Origin: an uncultured Oscillospiraceae bacterium | GTDB lineage: Bacteria > Bacillota_A > Clostridia > Oscillospirales > Oscillospiraceae | Reading direction: 5' to 3' | Assembly: GCA_934635515.1 (NCBI GenBank) | Contig: CAKTZK010000007.1 | Location: forward strand, 1 to 32,235 | Length of the DNA: 32,235 bases | Shown here: positions 7,556 to 17,900 of the stretch, one piece after another | Position numbering within the stretch: position 1 is the stretch's first letter | Layout of the letters: each line of letters begins with the position of its first letter | The notes under the pieces: generated by a model | Seen by the model: the letters and a program-made list of their open reading frames with translations, nothing else | Databases searched by the model: none | What the model was told of the DNA's origin: nothing | Translations under genes and position numbers: made by a program

Positions 7556-8767
7556 TCACAGACGCTTTTCCAGGTTCTCCCGGATGGCGGCGATAAACTC
7601 CTCGCTGGTAACGGCGTGAGCGGCGGTGCCCTCGTCCACCAGGCCCACCAGATCCTTGGTCATGGTGCCCTGGCTCAGGGTGTCGAAGCACGCCCCCTCC
7701 AGCTGGCCCGCGAAATTCTCCAGGTCCTTCAGGCCGTCCAGCTGGCCGCGCTTGCGCAGAGCGCCGGTCCAGGCGAAGATGGTGGCCATGGGGTTGGTGG
7801 AGGTCTTCTCCCCTTTCAGGTGCCTGTAGTAGTGCTGGGTGACGGTGCCGTGGGCGGCCTCGTACTCGGTGGTGCCGTCCGGGGAAACCAGCACGGAGGT
7901 CATCATGGCAAGGCTGCCGAAGGCGGTGGAGACCATGTCGCTCATCACATCGCCGTCGTAGTTCTTGCAGGCCCAGATAAACCCGCCACCGGAGCGGATG
8001 ACCCGGGCCACGGCGTCGTCGATGAGGGTGTAGAAATAGGTGATGCCCAGCTTCTCGAACTCGGCCTTGTAGCTCTCAAACTCCTCCTCGAACACCTTCT
8101 TGAATTCGCCGTCGTAGACCTTGGCGATGGTGTCCTTGGTGGAAAACCACAGGTCCTGCCGGGTGTCAATGGCATACTGGAAGCAGGAGCGGGCAAAGGA
8201 GCGGATGCTCGCCTCCTTGTTGTGCTGGCCCTGCCAGACGGCGGGGCCGTCTACCTTTTGGACGGAAACGGTCTGCTCCGCGCCGCTCTCGCCCTTAAAG
8301 GTCAAAAAGCACTCGCCGGGCTCGGTGGTATACAGGTCCACGCTCTTATACACATCGCCGTAGGCGTGGCGGGCGATGGTGATGGGCTTTTTCCAGTTCT
8401 TCACCACCGGATGGATGGAGTCAATGAGGATGGGAGCCCGGAACACCGTGCCGTCCAGGATGGAGCGGATGGTGCCGTTGGGGCTTTTCCACATCTGGGT
8501 CAGCTGCGGATACTCCTCCATGCGCTGCTTGTTGGGGGTGATGGTGGCGCACTTCACGGCCACGCCCAGGCGCCGGGTGGCATTGGCGGCCTCCACCGTC
8601 ACCTTATCCTCCGTCTCGTTCCGGTGCAGCAGGCCCAGGTCATAGTATTCCGTCTTCAGGTCCACAAAGGGCAAAATCAGCTGGTCCTTGATCATGGCCC
8701 AGAGGATGCGGGTCATCTCGTCGCCGTCCATCTCCACCAGGGGGGTGGTCATTTTGATTTTCTCCAT
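7556..8767 (-). CDS. icd: Isocitrate dehydrogenase, eukaryotic-type (NADP-dependent family)
   Basis: Oxidative decarboxylation of isocitrate to 2-oxoglutarate. The 403-residue protein belongs to the homodimeric subgroup that includes mitochondrial and cytosolic IDHs rather than the E. coli type. Visible features: PLVEMDGDEMTRI near the start, SPNGTIRSILDGTVFRAPI (substrate-binding Ser, Asn and Arg), the signature NYDGDVMSDMVSTAFGSLAM and the STNPMATIFAWTGAL motif. In the coenzyme loop it reads AHGTVTQHYY where human IDH1 has AHGTVTRHYR, so one of the two residues that contact the NADP 2'-phosphate (Arg314 in human) is Gln here; cofactor preference should not be assumed. It starts 4 bp after the aconitase stop, its AAGGAG site lying in the end of that gene, so the two are one operon. 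No citrate synthase is in the window. Confidence 0.97.
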   Translation of the reverse strand: MEKIKMTTPLVEMDGDEMTRILWAMIKDQLILPFVDLKTEYYDLGLLHRNETEDKVTVEAANATRRLGVAVKCATITPNKQRMEEYPQLTQMWKSPNGTIRSILDGTVFRAPILIDSIHPVVKNWKKPITIARHAYGDVYKSVDLYTTEPGECFLTFKGESGAEQTVSVQKVDGPAVWQGQHNKEASIRSFARSCFQYAIDTRQDLWFSTKDTIAKVYDGEFKKVFEEEFESYKAEFEKLGITYFYTLIDDAVARVIRSGGGFIWACKNYDGDVMSDMVSTAFGSLAMMTSVLVSPDGTTEYEAAHGTVTQHYYRHLKGEKTSTNPMATIFAWTGALRKRGQLDGLKDLENFAGQLEGACFDTLSQGTMTKDLVGLVDEGTAAHAVTSEEFIAAIRENLEKRL

Positions 8768-8771
8768 GGTC

Positions 8772-11015
8772 TCACTCCTTGTTCCGGGCGGCGTAGTAGT
8801 TCATGAGGCAGCCGTCCAAAATGATCTCTTTTTCGTCCTGGGTCAGGCCCTTTACATGCAGCAGCAGGTCGTGGACGCTGCCGTCCTTGCAGATGACCTT
8901 GGCGGGGATGTCCTCCCGGCCCTGCTCCACCGCCTGGCGGATGCCGGGGACGAACACGCAGTCGCCGCTCTCATAGTCAAAGGGCGTGCCCTCGTCCAGG
9001 GTAAAGGGCAGGATGCCCCAGTTGATGCAGTTGCTGCGGTAGCGCTTGGTGGCGAACTGGTAGCAGAGGTTGGCAAAGCCCCCAAGCACCTTCTGGCAGG
9101 AGGCGGCCTGCTCCCGGGCAGAGCCGTCGCCGGGCTTATTGGCAAAGACGCAGGAGCCGAACTGGGTGCTTTCCGCCAGTCGGTCGGCATCGCCCACCTG
9201 AGAAAGCACCTGGCGCAGATGGTCGCTCAAAGCGCCCGCCCGCCGGGCCTTTTCCTGCTCTGCCACGGCCTTGGACCGGCCCACATACTCCGGCACCCGG
9301 CGGCTGAGGGTGAACTCGGCCAGGCGCAGGGGATTGCTGCGGTAGGAGGAGGTCTCCCCGGAGGGGATCAGCTCGTCGGTGGTGGTCACGGGGTCGTGGA
9401 TGACCGCCGCCAGCTCCACCAGGAGATTGTCGCTCAGCTGGTACATCTTGGGCCAGTCGGTGATGTTGGGGCCCATCTGCAGCTCCACAGAGGGGTCCGC
9501 CTTGCCGAAGCCGTAGTATACGCGGTTTTTATACACGGTATCATCAAAATGATATTCGTGGTGTACGGGGGTGTAGTCCAGGTCCGTGGCCGGGGTGATG
9601 CGTCCGCCGTTTGCGGCGGTGGCGGCAATAGACCGGGCATCCATCAGGCACACGCCCGCAAACTGTCCCTCGCCGGGCTTGCTGCCCTCGCGGTTGGGGA
9701 AGTTCCGGGTGGTGTGGCGCAGAGAAAGGCCGTTGTTGGCGGGTACATCTCCCGCGCCGAAGCAGGGGCCGCAGAAGCTGGGCTTGATAATGGCCCCGGA
9801 CTCCAGCAGAGCCGCCGTGGCACCCAGCTTCATCAGCTCCAGGGAAACCGGCACCGAGGTGGGGTACACATCGAAGCTGAAGGCCCCGGACCCGGTAAAT
9901 TTGCCCCGGAGGATGTCCGCCGCCTCTGCGATATTGTCAAACAGGCCCCCGGCGCACCCGGCGATAACGCCCTGGTCGGCCCACACGCCGCCGTCGTGAA
10001 TTTTGTCCGTCAGGTGGGGGTCCGCCTTGGGGAAGCGCCGCCGGGCATCTTCCTCCACGCCCTTGAGAATTTCCTCGGCGTTGGCCAAAAATTCTTTGAT
10101 AGTATAGGCATTGGAGGGGTGGAAGGGCAGAGCGATCATAGGCTCCACCTTATCCAGCTCGATGGTGATGTACTTGTCGTACCAGGCCACGTCGCCCGGG
10201 TGCAGGGGCTTATAGTCCCCGGGGCGGCCATGGGTACGGAAGAAGCCCTCCGTCACCTGGTCCGTCTCCCAGATGGAGGAGAGGCAGGTGGTCTCGGTGG
10301 TCATCACGTCGATGCCGTTGCGGTAGTCGATGGGCAGGTCCCGGATGCCCGGGCCGCAGAACTCCAGCACGCAGTTGTTCACAAAGCCCGTCTCGAAGGT
10401 GGCCTTCACCAGAGCGATGGCCACATCGTGGGGGCCTACGCCCTTTTTGGGCGTTCCGGTGAGATACACCAGCACCACCTTGGGCATGGGTACATCCCAG
10501 GTGTTTTTCAGCAGCTGCTTGGCAAGCTCCGGGCCGCCCTCGCCCACAGCCATGGTGCCCAGAGCGCCGTAGCGGGTGTGGGAGTCGGAGCCCAGGATCA
10601 TCTTGCCGCACCCGGCCAGCTCCTCCCGGGCGTAGGAGTGGATGACGCTCTGATTGGCGGGCACATAGATGCCGCCGTACTTCTTGGCGGCGGACAGGCC
10701 GAACATATGGTCGTCCTCGTTGATGGTGCCGCCCACGGCACACAGACTGTTGTGGCAGTTGGTCAGGGCGTAGGGAATGGGAAATTCCTTCATGCCCGAG
10801 GCTCTCGCCTGCTGGATGATGCCCACATAGGTGATGTCGTGGGACACCATGGCGTCAAAGCGCACCTGCAGCCGCTCCGGATCGCCGCTTACATTGTGGG
10901 CCTGCAGAATCTGCCAGGCCATGGTGTTCTCCCGGGCCCGGGCCGCCGGCACCCCGGCACTCTCGCAAAGCTGCCCCTTTTCCAGGAAAACGCCCTTATC
11001 AAAGCACTGGATCAT
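8772..11015 (-). CDS. acn: Aconitate hydratase, compact clostridial form
   Basis: Interconverts citrate and isocitrate using a [4Fe-4S] cluster. At 747 residues it is shorter than AcnA or AcnB of E. coli (about 890 and 865). Cluster ligands are assignable as Cys354 (in IAGCAGGLFD) and Cys415/Cys418 (in SFCGPCFGAG). Other family motifs: GSDSHTRYGALGTMAVGEGG (about 142-161), TSSYRSNP and the C-terminal swivel segment GDGSAREQAA (about 629-638), equivalent to the usual GSSRE motif. The first-cysteine context differs from the common GSCTN form, in keeping with a divergent subfamily often labelled only as hydratase. The start at 11015 has AAGGAGGATATTGT upstream. It is transcribed with icd and feeds it isocitrate; together they probably supply 2-oxoglutarate for glutamate synthesis. 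Confidence 0.94.
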   Translation of the reverse strand: MIQCFDKGVFLEKGQLCESAGVPAARARENTMAWQILQAHNVSGDPERLQVRFDAMVSHDITYVGIIQQARASGMKEFPIPYALTNCHNSLCAVGGTINEDDHMFGLSAAKKYGGIYVPANQSVIHSYAREELAGCGKMILGSDSHTRYGALGTMAVGEGGPELAKQLLKNTWDVPMPKVVLVYLTGTPKKGVGPHDVAIALVKATFETGFVNNCVLEFCGPGIRDLPIDYRNGIDVMTTETTCLSSIWETDQVTEGFFRTHGRPGDYKPLHPGDVAWYDKYITIELDKVEPMIALPFHPSNAYTIKEFLANAEEILKGVEEDARRRFPKADPHLTDKIHDGGVWADQGVIAGCAGGLFDNIAEAADILRGKFTGSGAFSFDVYPTSVPVSLELMKLGATAALLESGAIIKPSFCGPCFGAGDVPANNGLSLRHTTRNFPNREGSKPGEGQFAGVCLMDARSIAATAANGGRITPATDLDYTPVHHEYHFDDTVYKNRVYYGFGKADPSVELQMGPNITDWPKMYQLSDNLLVELAAVIHDPVTTTDELIPSGETSSYRSNPLRLAEFTLSRRVPEYVGRSKAVAEQEKARRAGALSDHLRQVLSQVGDADRLAESTQFGSCVFANKPGDGSAREQAASCQKVLGGFANLCYQFATKRYRSNCINWGILPFTLDEGTPFDYESGDCVFVPGIRQAVEQGREDIPAKVICKDGSVHDLLLHVKGLTQDEKEIILDGCLMNYYAARNKE

Positions 11016-11049
11016 ACAATATCCTCCTTGCGTAAAACCAATTCAAACT

Positions 11050-11078
11050 ACTATATCACACTTCGCGGCATTACTCAA
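11050..11078 (-). promoter_or_regulatory. Promoter of the acn-icd operon
   Basis: On the minus strand, -35 TTGAGT and -10 TATAGT are spaced by 17 bp. The -35 overlaps the last codons and stop of merR, so acn-icd can be transcribed independently of the upstream regulator gene; read-through from merR is also possible because no terminator lies between them. Confidence 0.65.
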
Positions 11079-11844
11079 TAGGCATGGCCACCTGGGTGAC
11101 AAATTTACTTTTGTCCGTGTGGTGGGGCGGACCCTCCAGGTAGATGTTGCGGCAGGTGCCCTTGAGGCGCAGGCCGTTTTCCCGGGCGTAGGCCATCATC
11201 TTTTCCCATATCTGCGGAATTTCATCGTAGTCCCCGTGGAAGAACATACACACCGCCTTTTCCGCGGGCCATTCCTCCACGAATTCGCCGTGGCTCCCCT
11301 GGGGCACGGCCACGCAGAATCCCACCTGGTCCGGCTGCGCCAGCGGGTAGTCGATGAAGTACATTCGCTTGGCCGTGTCCGTGCCGTATAACCGCATAGC
11401 CGCCGGTATCACATCCCGGAATATCTCCTTTCGCTCCTCCACCGTGGGGGAGGCGTAGCGCCGGACATACACGGTTTGGGCGGGGATCTCCATTACCTGG
11501 ATGGCATCCTCGTCGCTCTCGGTGACGCGCAGTCGGAGCTTCTCGATGCAAAGGTTCAGCTCGTCGCGCATTTTCTCGAGCCGCCCGATGATGTCCCGCA
11601 GGTCGGCCTTGCCCTCAAAGTAGAGCTTTATTTCGTCCAGGGAGACGCCCAGGGACTGCAGGCGCCGGATGGCCCGGATGCGGGTGAGGGTCTCGGGGGT
11701 ATAGTAGCGGTTGCCGCCCTTGCCCTCCTTCACATCCGGGCACACCAGCCCCTTGTCCTCGTAGTTGAGCAGGATGCGGCGGGTCACGTGCAGAGATTTT
11801 GCTACTTCTCCTATTGACATAAGGCGAGAATTATCCTGTTTCAT
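11071..11844 (-). CDS. MerR-family regulator with GyrI-like effector domain
   Basis: A 257-residue transcription factor. The N-terminal MerR winged helix-turn-helix is clear (SIGEVAKSLHVTRRILLNYE, then LVCPDVKEGKGGNRYYTPE and RRLQSLGVSLDEIKLYFEG, about residues 9-80), followed by a coiled-coil helix and a C-terminal GyrI/BmrR-like ligand-binding domain (about 110-257: VYVRRYASPTVEERKEIF ... GFCVAVPQG ... MFFHGDYDEI). Such proteins sense small, often cationic or hydrophobic, molecules and activate promoters by untwisting a long spacer. The ATG at 11844 is chosen over 11889 because GGAGGAACA precedes it. It is divergent from the giant surface-protein gene across a region with a perfect palindrome, and lies directly upstream of acn on the same strand. 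Its true target may be either neighbour. Confidence 0.93.
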   Translation of the reverse strand: MKQDNSRLMSIGEVAKSLHVTRRILLNYEDKGLVCPDVKEGKGGNRYYTPETLTRIRAIRRLQSLGVSLDEIKLYFEGKADLRDIIGRLEKMRDELNLCIEKLRLRVTESDEDAIQVMEIPAQTVYVRRYASPTVEERKEIFRDVIPAAMRLYGTDTAKRMYFIDYPLAQPDQVGFCVAVPQGSHGEFVEEWPAEKAVCMFFHGDYDEIPQIWEKMMAYARENGLRLKGTCRNIYLEGPPHHTDKSKFVTQVAMPIE

Positions 11845-11883
11845 TGTTCCTCCGTATTTTTTTAATAATTTGTTAAAAAGTCC

Positions 11884-11914
11884 TTGCATCGTACACCGGT
11901 GTACGGTATATGCT
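11884..11914 (+). promoter_or_regulatory. Candidate MerR-type promoter with 16-bp perfect palindrome operator
   Basis: On the plus strand, TTGCAT (11884-11889) and TATGCT (11909-11914) are 19 bp apart, the long spacer typical of MerR-activated promoters, and the spacer is filled by the perfect palindrome CGTACACCGGTGTACG (11890-11905). It points to the surface-protein gene at 11992. On the other strand the palindrome would fall just downstream of the merR transcription start, allowing autoregulation. Assignment to this MerR protein is inference from position. Confidence 0.6.
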
Positions 11915-11915
11915 C

Positions 11916-11943
11916 ATTATAGACAAAATGGGATATAATGCAA
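11916..11943 (-). promoter_or_regulatory. merR promoter
   Basis: On the minus strand, -35 TTGCAT and -10 TATAAT with a 16-bp spacer, about 70 bp upstream of the merR ATG. A TATAAT also reads on the plus strand at 11934-11939, with only a poor -35 (TGCTCA) 17 bp upstream. Confidence 0.65.
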
Positions 11944-11991
11944 GCAAATATTACAAAAAATCCCCGCAGAGTAAACAGGAGGAAAAACCGC

Positions 11992-14900
11992 ATGAAAAAA
12001 CGCATCACCAGCCTGCTCATGGCCCTGGTCCTGGCCCTCAGCCTGGTCCCGGCCACCGTGTGGGCAGCGGACGGCGCGACGGAAGTCAGCACCTTCGAGG
12101 CGCTGAAACAAGCAGTTTCTGACAAGGCCACCGACATCGTCGTGACGCAGGACATTGAGCTGACGGAGACGCTGTCCGTCAGCGGCACAGTCACCATCCG
12201 CAGCCAGGAGGGCAGCGTCTTCACCCTGAAGCGCTCCGCCTCGTTTACGCCCACATCTGACAATACGGATTACAGATTTAAATTGGACTACGGCGCTGAT
12301 CTGACCTTCCGGAACATCATTCTGGACGGCAACAAAGAGGCCGGACAGGCAAAAAACGGATTTTTCCGCGTGAACAACACGAAGGCCAAGCTGACCCTGG
12401 GCCAGGGCGCCACCATCCAAAACTGTTCTGCCATCAACGGCGGCAGTGCCATCAGCTTGGTACGGGGCAGTGTGGTCATGGAGGAGGGCAGCGCTATTAA
12501 AGACTGCACCAACACCTCCAATGGCGGCGGTATTTATATCTACCGCAAGCCTGATTGGTCCCGGGACGAGGATACCGCCAGCTTCACCATGAAGGGCGCC
12601 ACCATCTCCGGCTGCTCCTCCACCGGCACCTCCGCCGACTACTCTCAGGGCGGTGCCATCTATGCCTACGGCAGAGTGAATCTGGACATCAAGAACAGCA
12701 CCATCACCGGCAACAGCGCCAACAGTAACGGCGGCGCCATCTATGCCCAATCCCACGACAGCTACTCCGGCGATGTGACGCTAAACCTCAGCGGCACTAC
12801 CATTACCGGCAACACCTCCCAGAAGCTGGGCGGCGGCGTGTACTTTAACGGCACCACCTTCACCGTCAGCGGTGTCAACAATATCACCGGCAACACCGGC
12901 AAGGGCAGCTCCAACAATGTGTACCTGGCCGCCGGTAAGACCGTCAGCGGCTCCGGCCTGGCCGAGGGCAGCAAGGTCGGCATTTCCGGCGCGAACATCC
13001 CCTCCACCCTGGTCACCGGCTATGACGACGACAGCGAAACCGGCTATTTCACCGCCGACCGCACCGACACCAAGCTCAAGGCTACCACCACCGGCGGTCT
13101 TGAGCTGGTGGGCAAGGAGGACCACACCCACTGCATCTGTGGCCGCACCGACTGCCAGGAGACCGGCACCGGCCATGGGAAGATCACCTGCAAGGGCGTC
13201 AGCAGCCTGGACCTGATCAAGAATGGCGGCAGCTACTACCTGCTGAATGATGTGACTCTCACCAAGACCTGGAAGGCTCCCTCCGGGGTCACCCTGTGCC
13301 TCAACGGCCACGCCATCCACGCGGCGTGGAAAACGGCGGCCATCAATTTGGAAGACTCATGGGGGTTTAGGTTTGACCTCACCGACTGCGGCACCGACGG
13401 CAAGATCACCGGCAACATTAACGCCTGGGACAGTGTCGACGAGGCCAGCGGCGTTGTCATCGGCGCCAGAGCCACCTTTAACTTCTATAACGGCAGCATC
13501 TGCGACCTGAGCTTGGACGCGTATCAGAACAATCTTCTGGCAGGCGCTGTGGAGGTCAACGGTACATTTAATATGTATGGCGGCTCCATCAAGGATAACC
13601 AGGGCGATGCACTGCAGCCCACCAGCACTAAGCCCTACACCGGCGGCGTGCTGGTAAACTCCACCGGTGTCTTTAACCTCTATGGCGGTGAGATCTCCGG
13701 CAACTACTCCAGCAATAAAGAAGCGACCTGGGCTGTTGCCTACAATGGCGGCGCCGTGAATGTAAACGGCGGTAAGTTCTATATGTATGGCGGCGTTATC
13801 AAGAATAATACCGCCGGTACGAGCAAGGCGCTCAGCAACGGCGGTGCCGTCTATGTCGGCAGCAAGGGCACCTTCACCATGACCGGCGGCGAGATCACCG
13901 GCAACACCGCCACCCGCAACGGCGGCGGCGTGGCCGTGTACAACGGCACCTTCACCATGTCCGGCGATGCCAAGATCTTGAACAACTCCGCCAAGCAGGA
14001 CTATAACTCTATCGAGCACCTGGGCGGCGGCGTCTATGTGGGCGAAAAGGGCACCTTCACCATGAGCGGTAACACCAGTGTGGAGGGGAACCTCGTCCGC
14101 GCCGGCTACACCGACAGCAATGCCCAGGGCGGCGGCGTCTATGTCAGCAATGGCGGCACTTTCACCATGAACGACAATGCCTCCATCAAGTCCAACACCA
14201 TGACGGTGCAGTATAACAACGGTTTGCAGACCATCCAGGGCGGCGGCGTGTATGTAGGCGGCACCATGAACCTCAACGGCGGCTCCATCGAGGACAACAC
14301 CGCTGTGTACGAGGGCGGCGGTCTCTATCTGGACACCAAGGGTACCGTGAACCTGGGCACCGGCACCATCATCGTCCGGAATAACACCTCCGAAAAAACC
14401 ACCGGGCACAACCTCTATCTCCCCGGCACACAGAAGCTCATTGCTCCGACGGGTCCGGCGGACGGCAGCAGCATCACCCTCTCCCTGCCCCTGGCGCGCA
14501 TTCAGAAGGCAGAGGGTACCGCGGTCATCACCAACACCGGCAAGGATATTTGTAACGGCGACAAGCGCTTCGCCTTCGAGGCGGAAAAGATCACCCTGGT
14601 CCGTGACGGCGACGGCGAAGATGTGCTGGCCATGATACCGGCTCACACCCACGATGGCATTACCTACACCCCCGTCTATTCGCTGGCCGAGATCCCCAGC
14701 AATGCCACCGGCAATTATTACCTGCTGCAGGATTCCAAGATGTCCGGCACTGTGACCGTGGGCGCGAATAACACCGTAAATGTCTGCCTCAACGGCCACA
14801 AGAGCGAGCCCATCTACTTCAAAAACAGCGGCACCCTGAACATCACCGACTGCAAGCATGGCACCGCGACCCCCGGCTACATCACCGGCTATTCCTATAG

Positions 14901-17900
14901 CTCCGGCAGCAACAACATTGAAACTATCTCCGGCAGTACACTCAACCTGACCAATGTGACCGTGAAGGAGAAAACCGGCAGCACCTTTATCTCGGCTACA
15001 GACGCCACCGTCAACATCAGCGGCTGCGAATACTCTAATAACAAGAGCGGCTTCCTGGTGGCCTCCACCGGCAGCAAGGTCACGGTAACAGACAGTACCT
15101 TTAAGAATAACACCATGGGTGCCCCCACCCTCTGGTTCACGGACAAGGGCGCAACCACGGGCAGCTTCACGGTGAAGAATTGCACCTTCACGGGCAATAC
15201 CAATACCTACAGCAATGTAAATTACGAAACCAGCCGGGGCTGCGCCATCAACAGCGGCTGCCCGGGCACCACCCTCATTGAAAACTGCACCATCACCGGC
15301 AACACCACCACCGGCGATGGCGGCGGCATCTACCTCTACGGCAAGGGCACGGCCACCATCAGGGACACCACCGTTGAGGACAACGAAGCGAAGTGGCACG
15401 GCGGCGGCATCGCTGTGGAATGCACCAATGCCCCCGTCTTCACCGGCAAGGTCGTGGTGAAGGACAACAAGTCCAAGATCCCCTATAATGTCTATTACCA
15501 GGACATGACGACCGTTGTTAGGTGCAATACTTTCGTGAGATCCGGCAGCACCATCACCACGGACAGCGGCTTCAATGCCAACGCCAGCTCCATCGGCCTC
15601 AGCGCCTTGGATGTTCCCGCTCTGGTGGTTTCGGGCAACACCAGCACCAAGGGCTTCTTCGTGGACGACAAAGACTTTGTCCTGCGGCCTACCACCAGCA
15701 CCTCCGGCCCCCTGCTGACCTCGGGGAACACCGGCCTGGAGCTGTGGCACAACGGTAAGGGCCACACCCACTGCGTCTGCGGCACCGGGGAAAACACCGC
15801 CGACAGCACCCACACCCACGAAAATCTCAACTGGATCGGCGTTACCGAGCTGAAGGACCTGCCTGCGGGCAACTACTACCTGCTGCGGGGCTATAACGAA
15901 GCCTGGGCCCCCACCGAGAACATCAACCTCTGCCTCAATGGCTTGGGCATCAGCACCGGTGCCGGGGACAACGCGATCATTGATGTGGATGACAGCAATA
16001 AGGTCGCCGTTACTGACTGCAACGAGAGCAAGCCCGGCACGATCAGCGGCTATGGCTGGTACTCCCGGGATGTGTATGTGAAATCCGGCTCCACCTTCAC
16101 CCTGTGGAACGGCAAGCTCACCGGCTATGATACGGACCTTAGCTCCAGCTACAATATTCTGAGTGGCGGCGCCGTGAGGATGAATGGCGGCAAGTTCGTC
16201 ATGAACGGCGGCTCCATCAGTGCCTACTCTAAAAGCGGCAACGGCGGCGTGGTGGATATATATAGCGGCACCTTCATCATGAACGCCGGTTCCCTCAGCG
16301 GCAAGGCCCTCAACGGCAGCGGCGGCGCCGTGTATAACAAGTATGGCAACTTCATCATGAACGGCGGCACCATCACCGGCAAGGCCGCTGAAACCGCTAA
16401 AGATAATGGTTCCCGCGGCGTTTCCGGCTACGGCGGCGCTGTGTACGGCGAGTATGCCATCATCACCATCAACGGTGGCACCATCACCGGCAGCTCCGCG
16501 GTTGAGGGCGGCGGCATCAACGCGAAGAAGTCTACCCTCACCATTGGCAAAGCCAACATCACCGACAACATCGCTGCGAAAGGCGGCGGCGGCATCCACG
16601 CATACGAATGCGCCATCACTATTGACGGCACCACCATTACCGGCAATAACGGCGGGGATAGCCTGGGCGGCGGCATATATATTTCCGGAGCCAAGGGCAA
16701 TGGGACCGCGAGTGACCCCTATATCCCTGCGGTCATCAAGAATGCCGCCATTCAAAATAACACCGCTAAATGCGGCGGCGGCATCAACGCCTCCGGCCCC
16801 GTGAAGATCAGCGACACCACCATCACCGGCAATACGGCCACCAAGCTCGAAAACTGGGGCGGCGGCGGTTTGAATGCCCGTATCATTCCCCAAAGCCGTA
16901 ACAACAACGGCTGGGTCTTTGAGCTGTCCGGCAAGGTGATCATCACCGGCAACAAGGCTGAAAGCGTGGACAACAACCTCTATTTCCCTGAAGTGACTGC
17001 CGGAACCATGCTGCCCTCCGTCACCGGCCTGGCCGAGGGCTCCACCATCGGTGTCACCACCGAGGTAAAGCCTCTGAATAACGGCGTCATCAGCCCCGTC
17101 TATATCACCAGCGACGCGGGCAACAAGAACTATTTCACCAGCGATGAGAGCTATGAGGTGAAGCTGGATACCGACAGGAATCAGCTTTACATCATCGCTG
17201 AGTCCAGCACCGTGACCGTCACCCTGGGCGACAATATGGCCCTCACCAGCGGCGACCTGAAGCAGACGGTTTTGAAGAACAATCCCATTACGAATGTGAC
17301 CATCACCGCCGCAGACGGCTGCTACTTCCCCGAGGACTACGCGGCCAATCTGTCCAAGGACGGCATCACCGTCACCCGTGACAGCCTCACCCAGATCACC
17401 GTCTCCGGCACCCCCACGGCGGAGGAAGTGACCCTGATCCTCCCCGCCGCCACCGCTAAGACCACCCCCGCCGCTCCCGGCGGCCTTCAGGGCGTGGCTC
17501 CCAGCACCTGGGAGGCCGTGGACGGCAAGATCAGCGGCACCAAGGCCACTATGGAGTGGGCCAAGACCCCCAACAGCGAGACCTGGACCCCCTGCGCCGA
17601 GGGCACTACCACCGTAGGCGGCCAGGGCACCTACTATGTCCGCATCAAGGCAACGGATATTTCCTACACCTCTGATGCCGCCGCCGTGACCGTACCTAAG
17701 TATCTCAGGGCGATCAGCTTCCCCGCACCCACCCTGACTTATACCTATGACGGCAACGAGCACACCCTCTTGGTCCCCGGCGAGGGTTACACCGTCAGCG
17801 GCGATACCAAGGCTACCGACGCCGGTACCTACACCGCCACGGTGAACCTGAATACGGATAAGTACCAGTGGAGCAGCGCTGTCACCGACAACACCATCTC

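Noticed and set aside
7202..8806. 534-codon plus-strand open frame
   Set aside because: Combines repeat sequence with antisense icd; no RBS or domain.
8688..11081. 797-codon plus-strand open frame
   Set aside because: Antisense of acn with the same codon-bias explanation.
13126..17210. Possible fused tandem genes or frameshifts in the surface gene
   Set aside because: The reading frame is continuous from the signal peptide to the C-terminal anchor, and the modules share internal openers, so it is one long protein.
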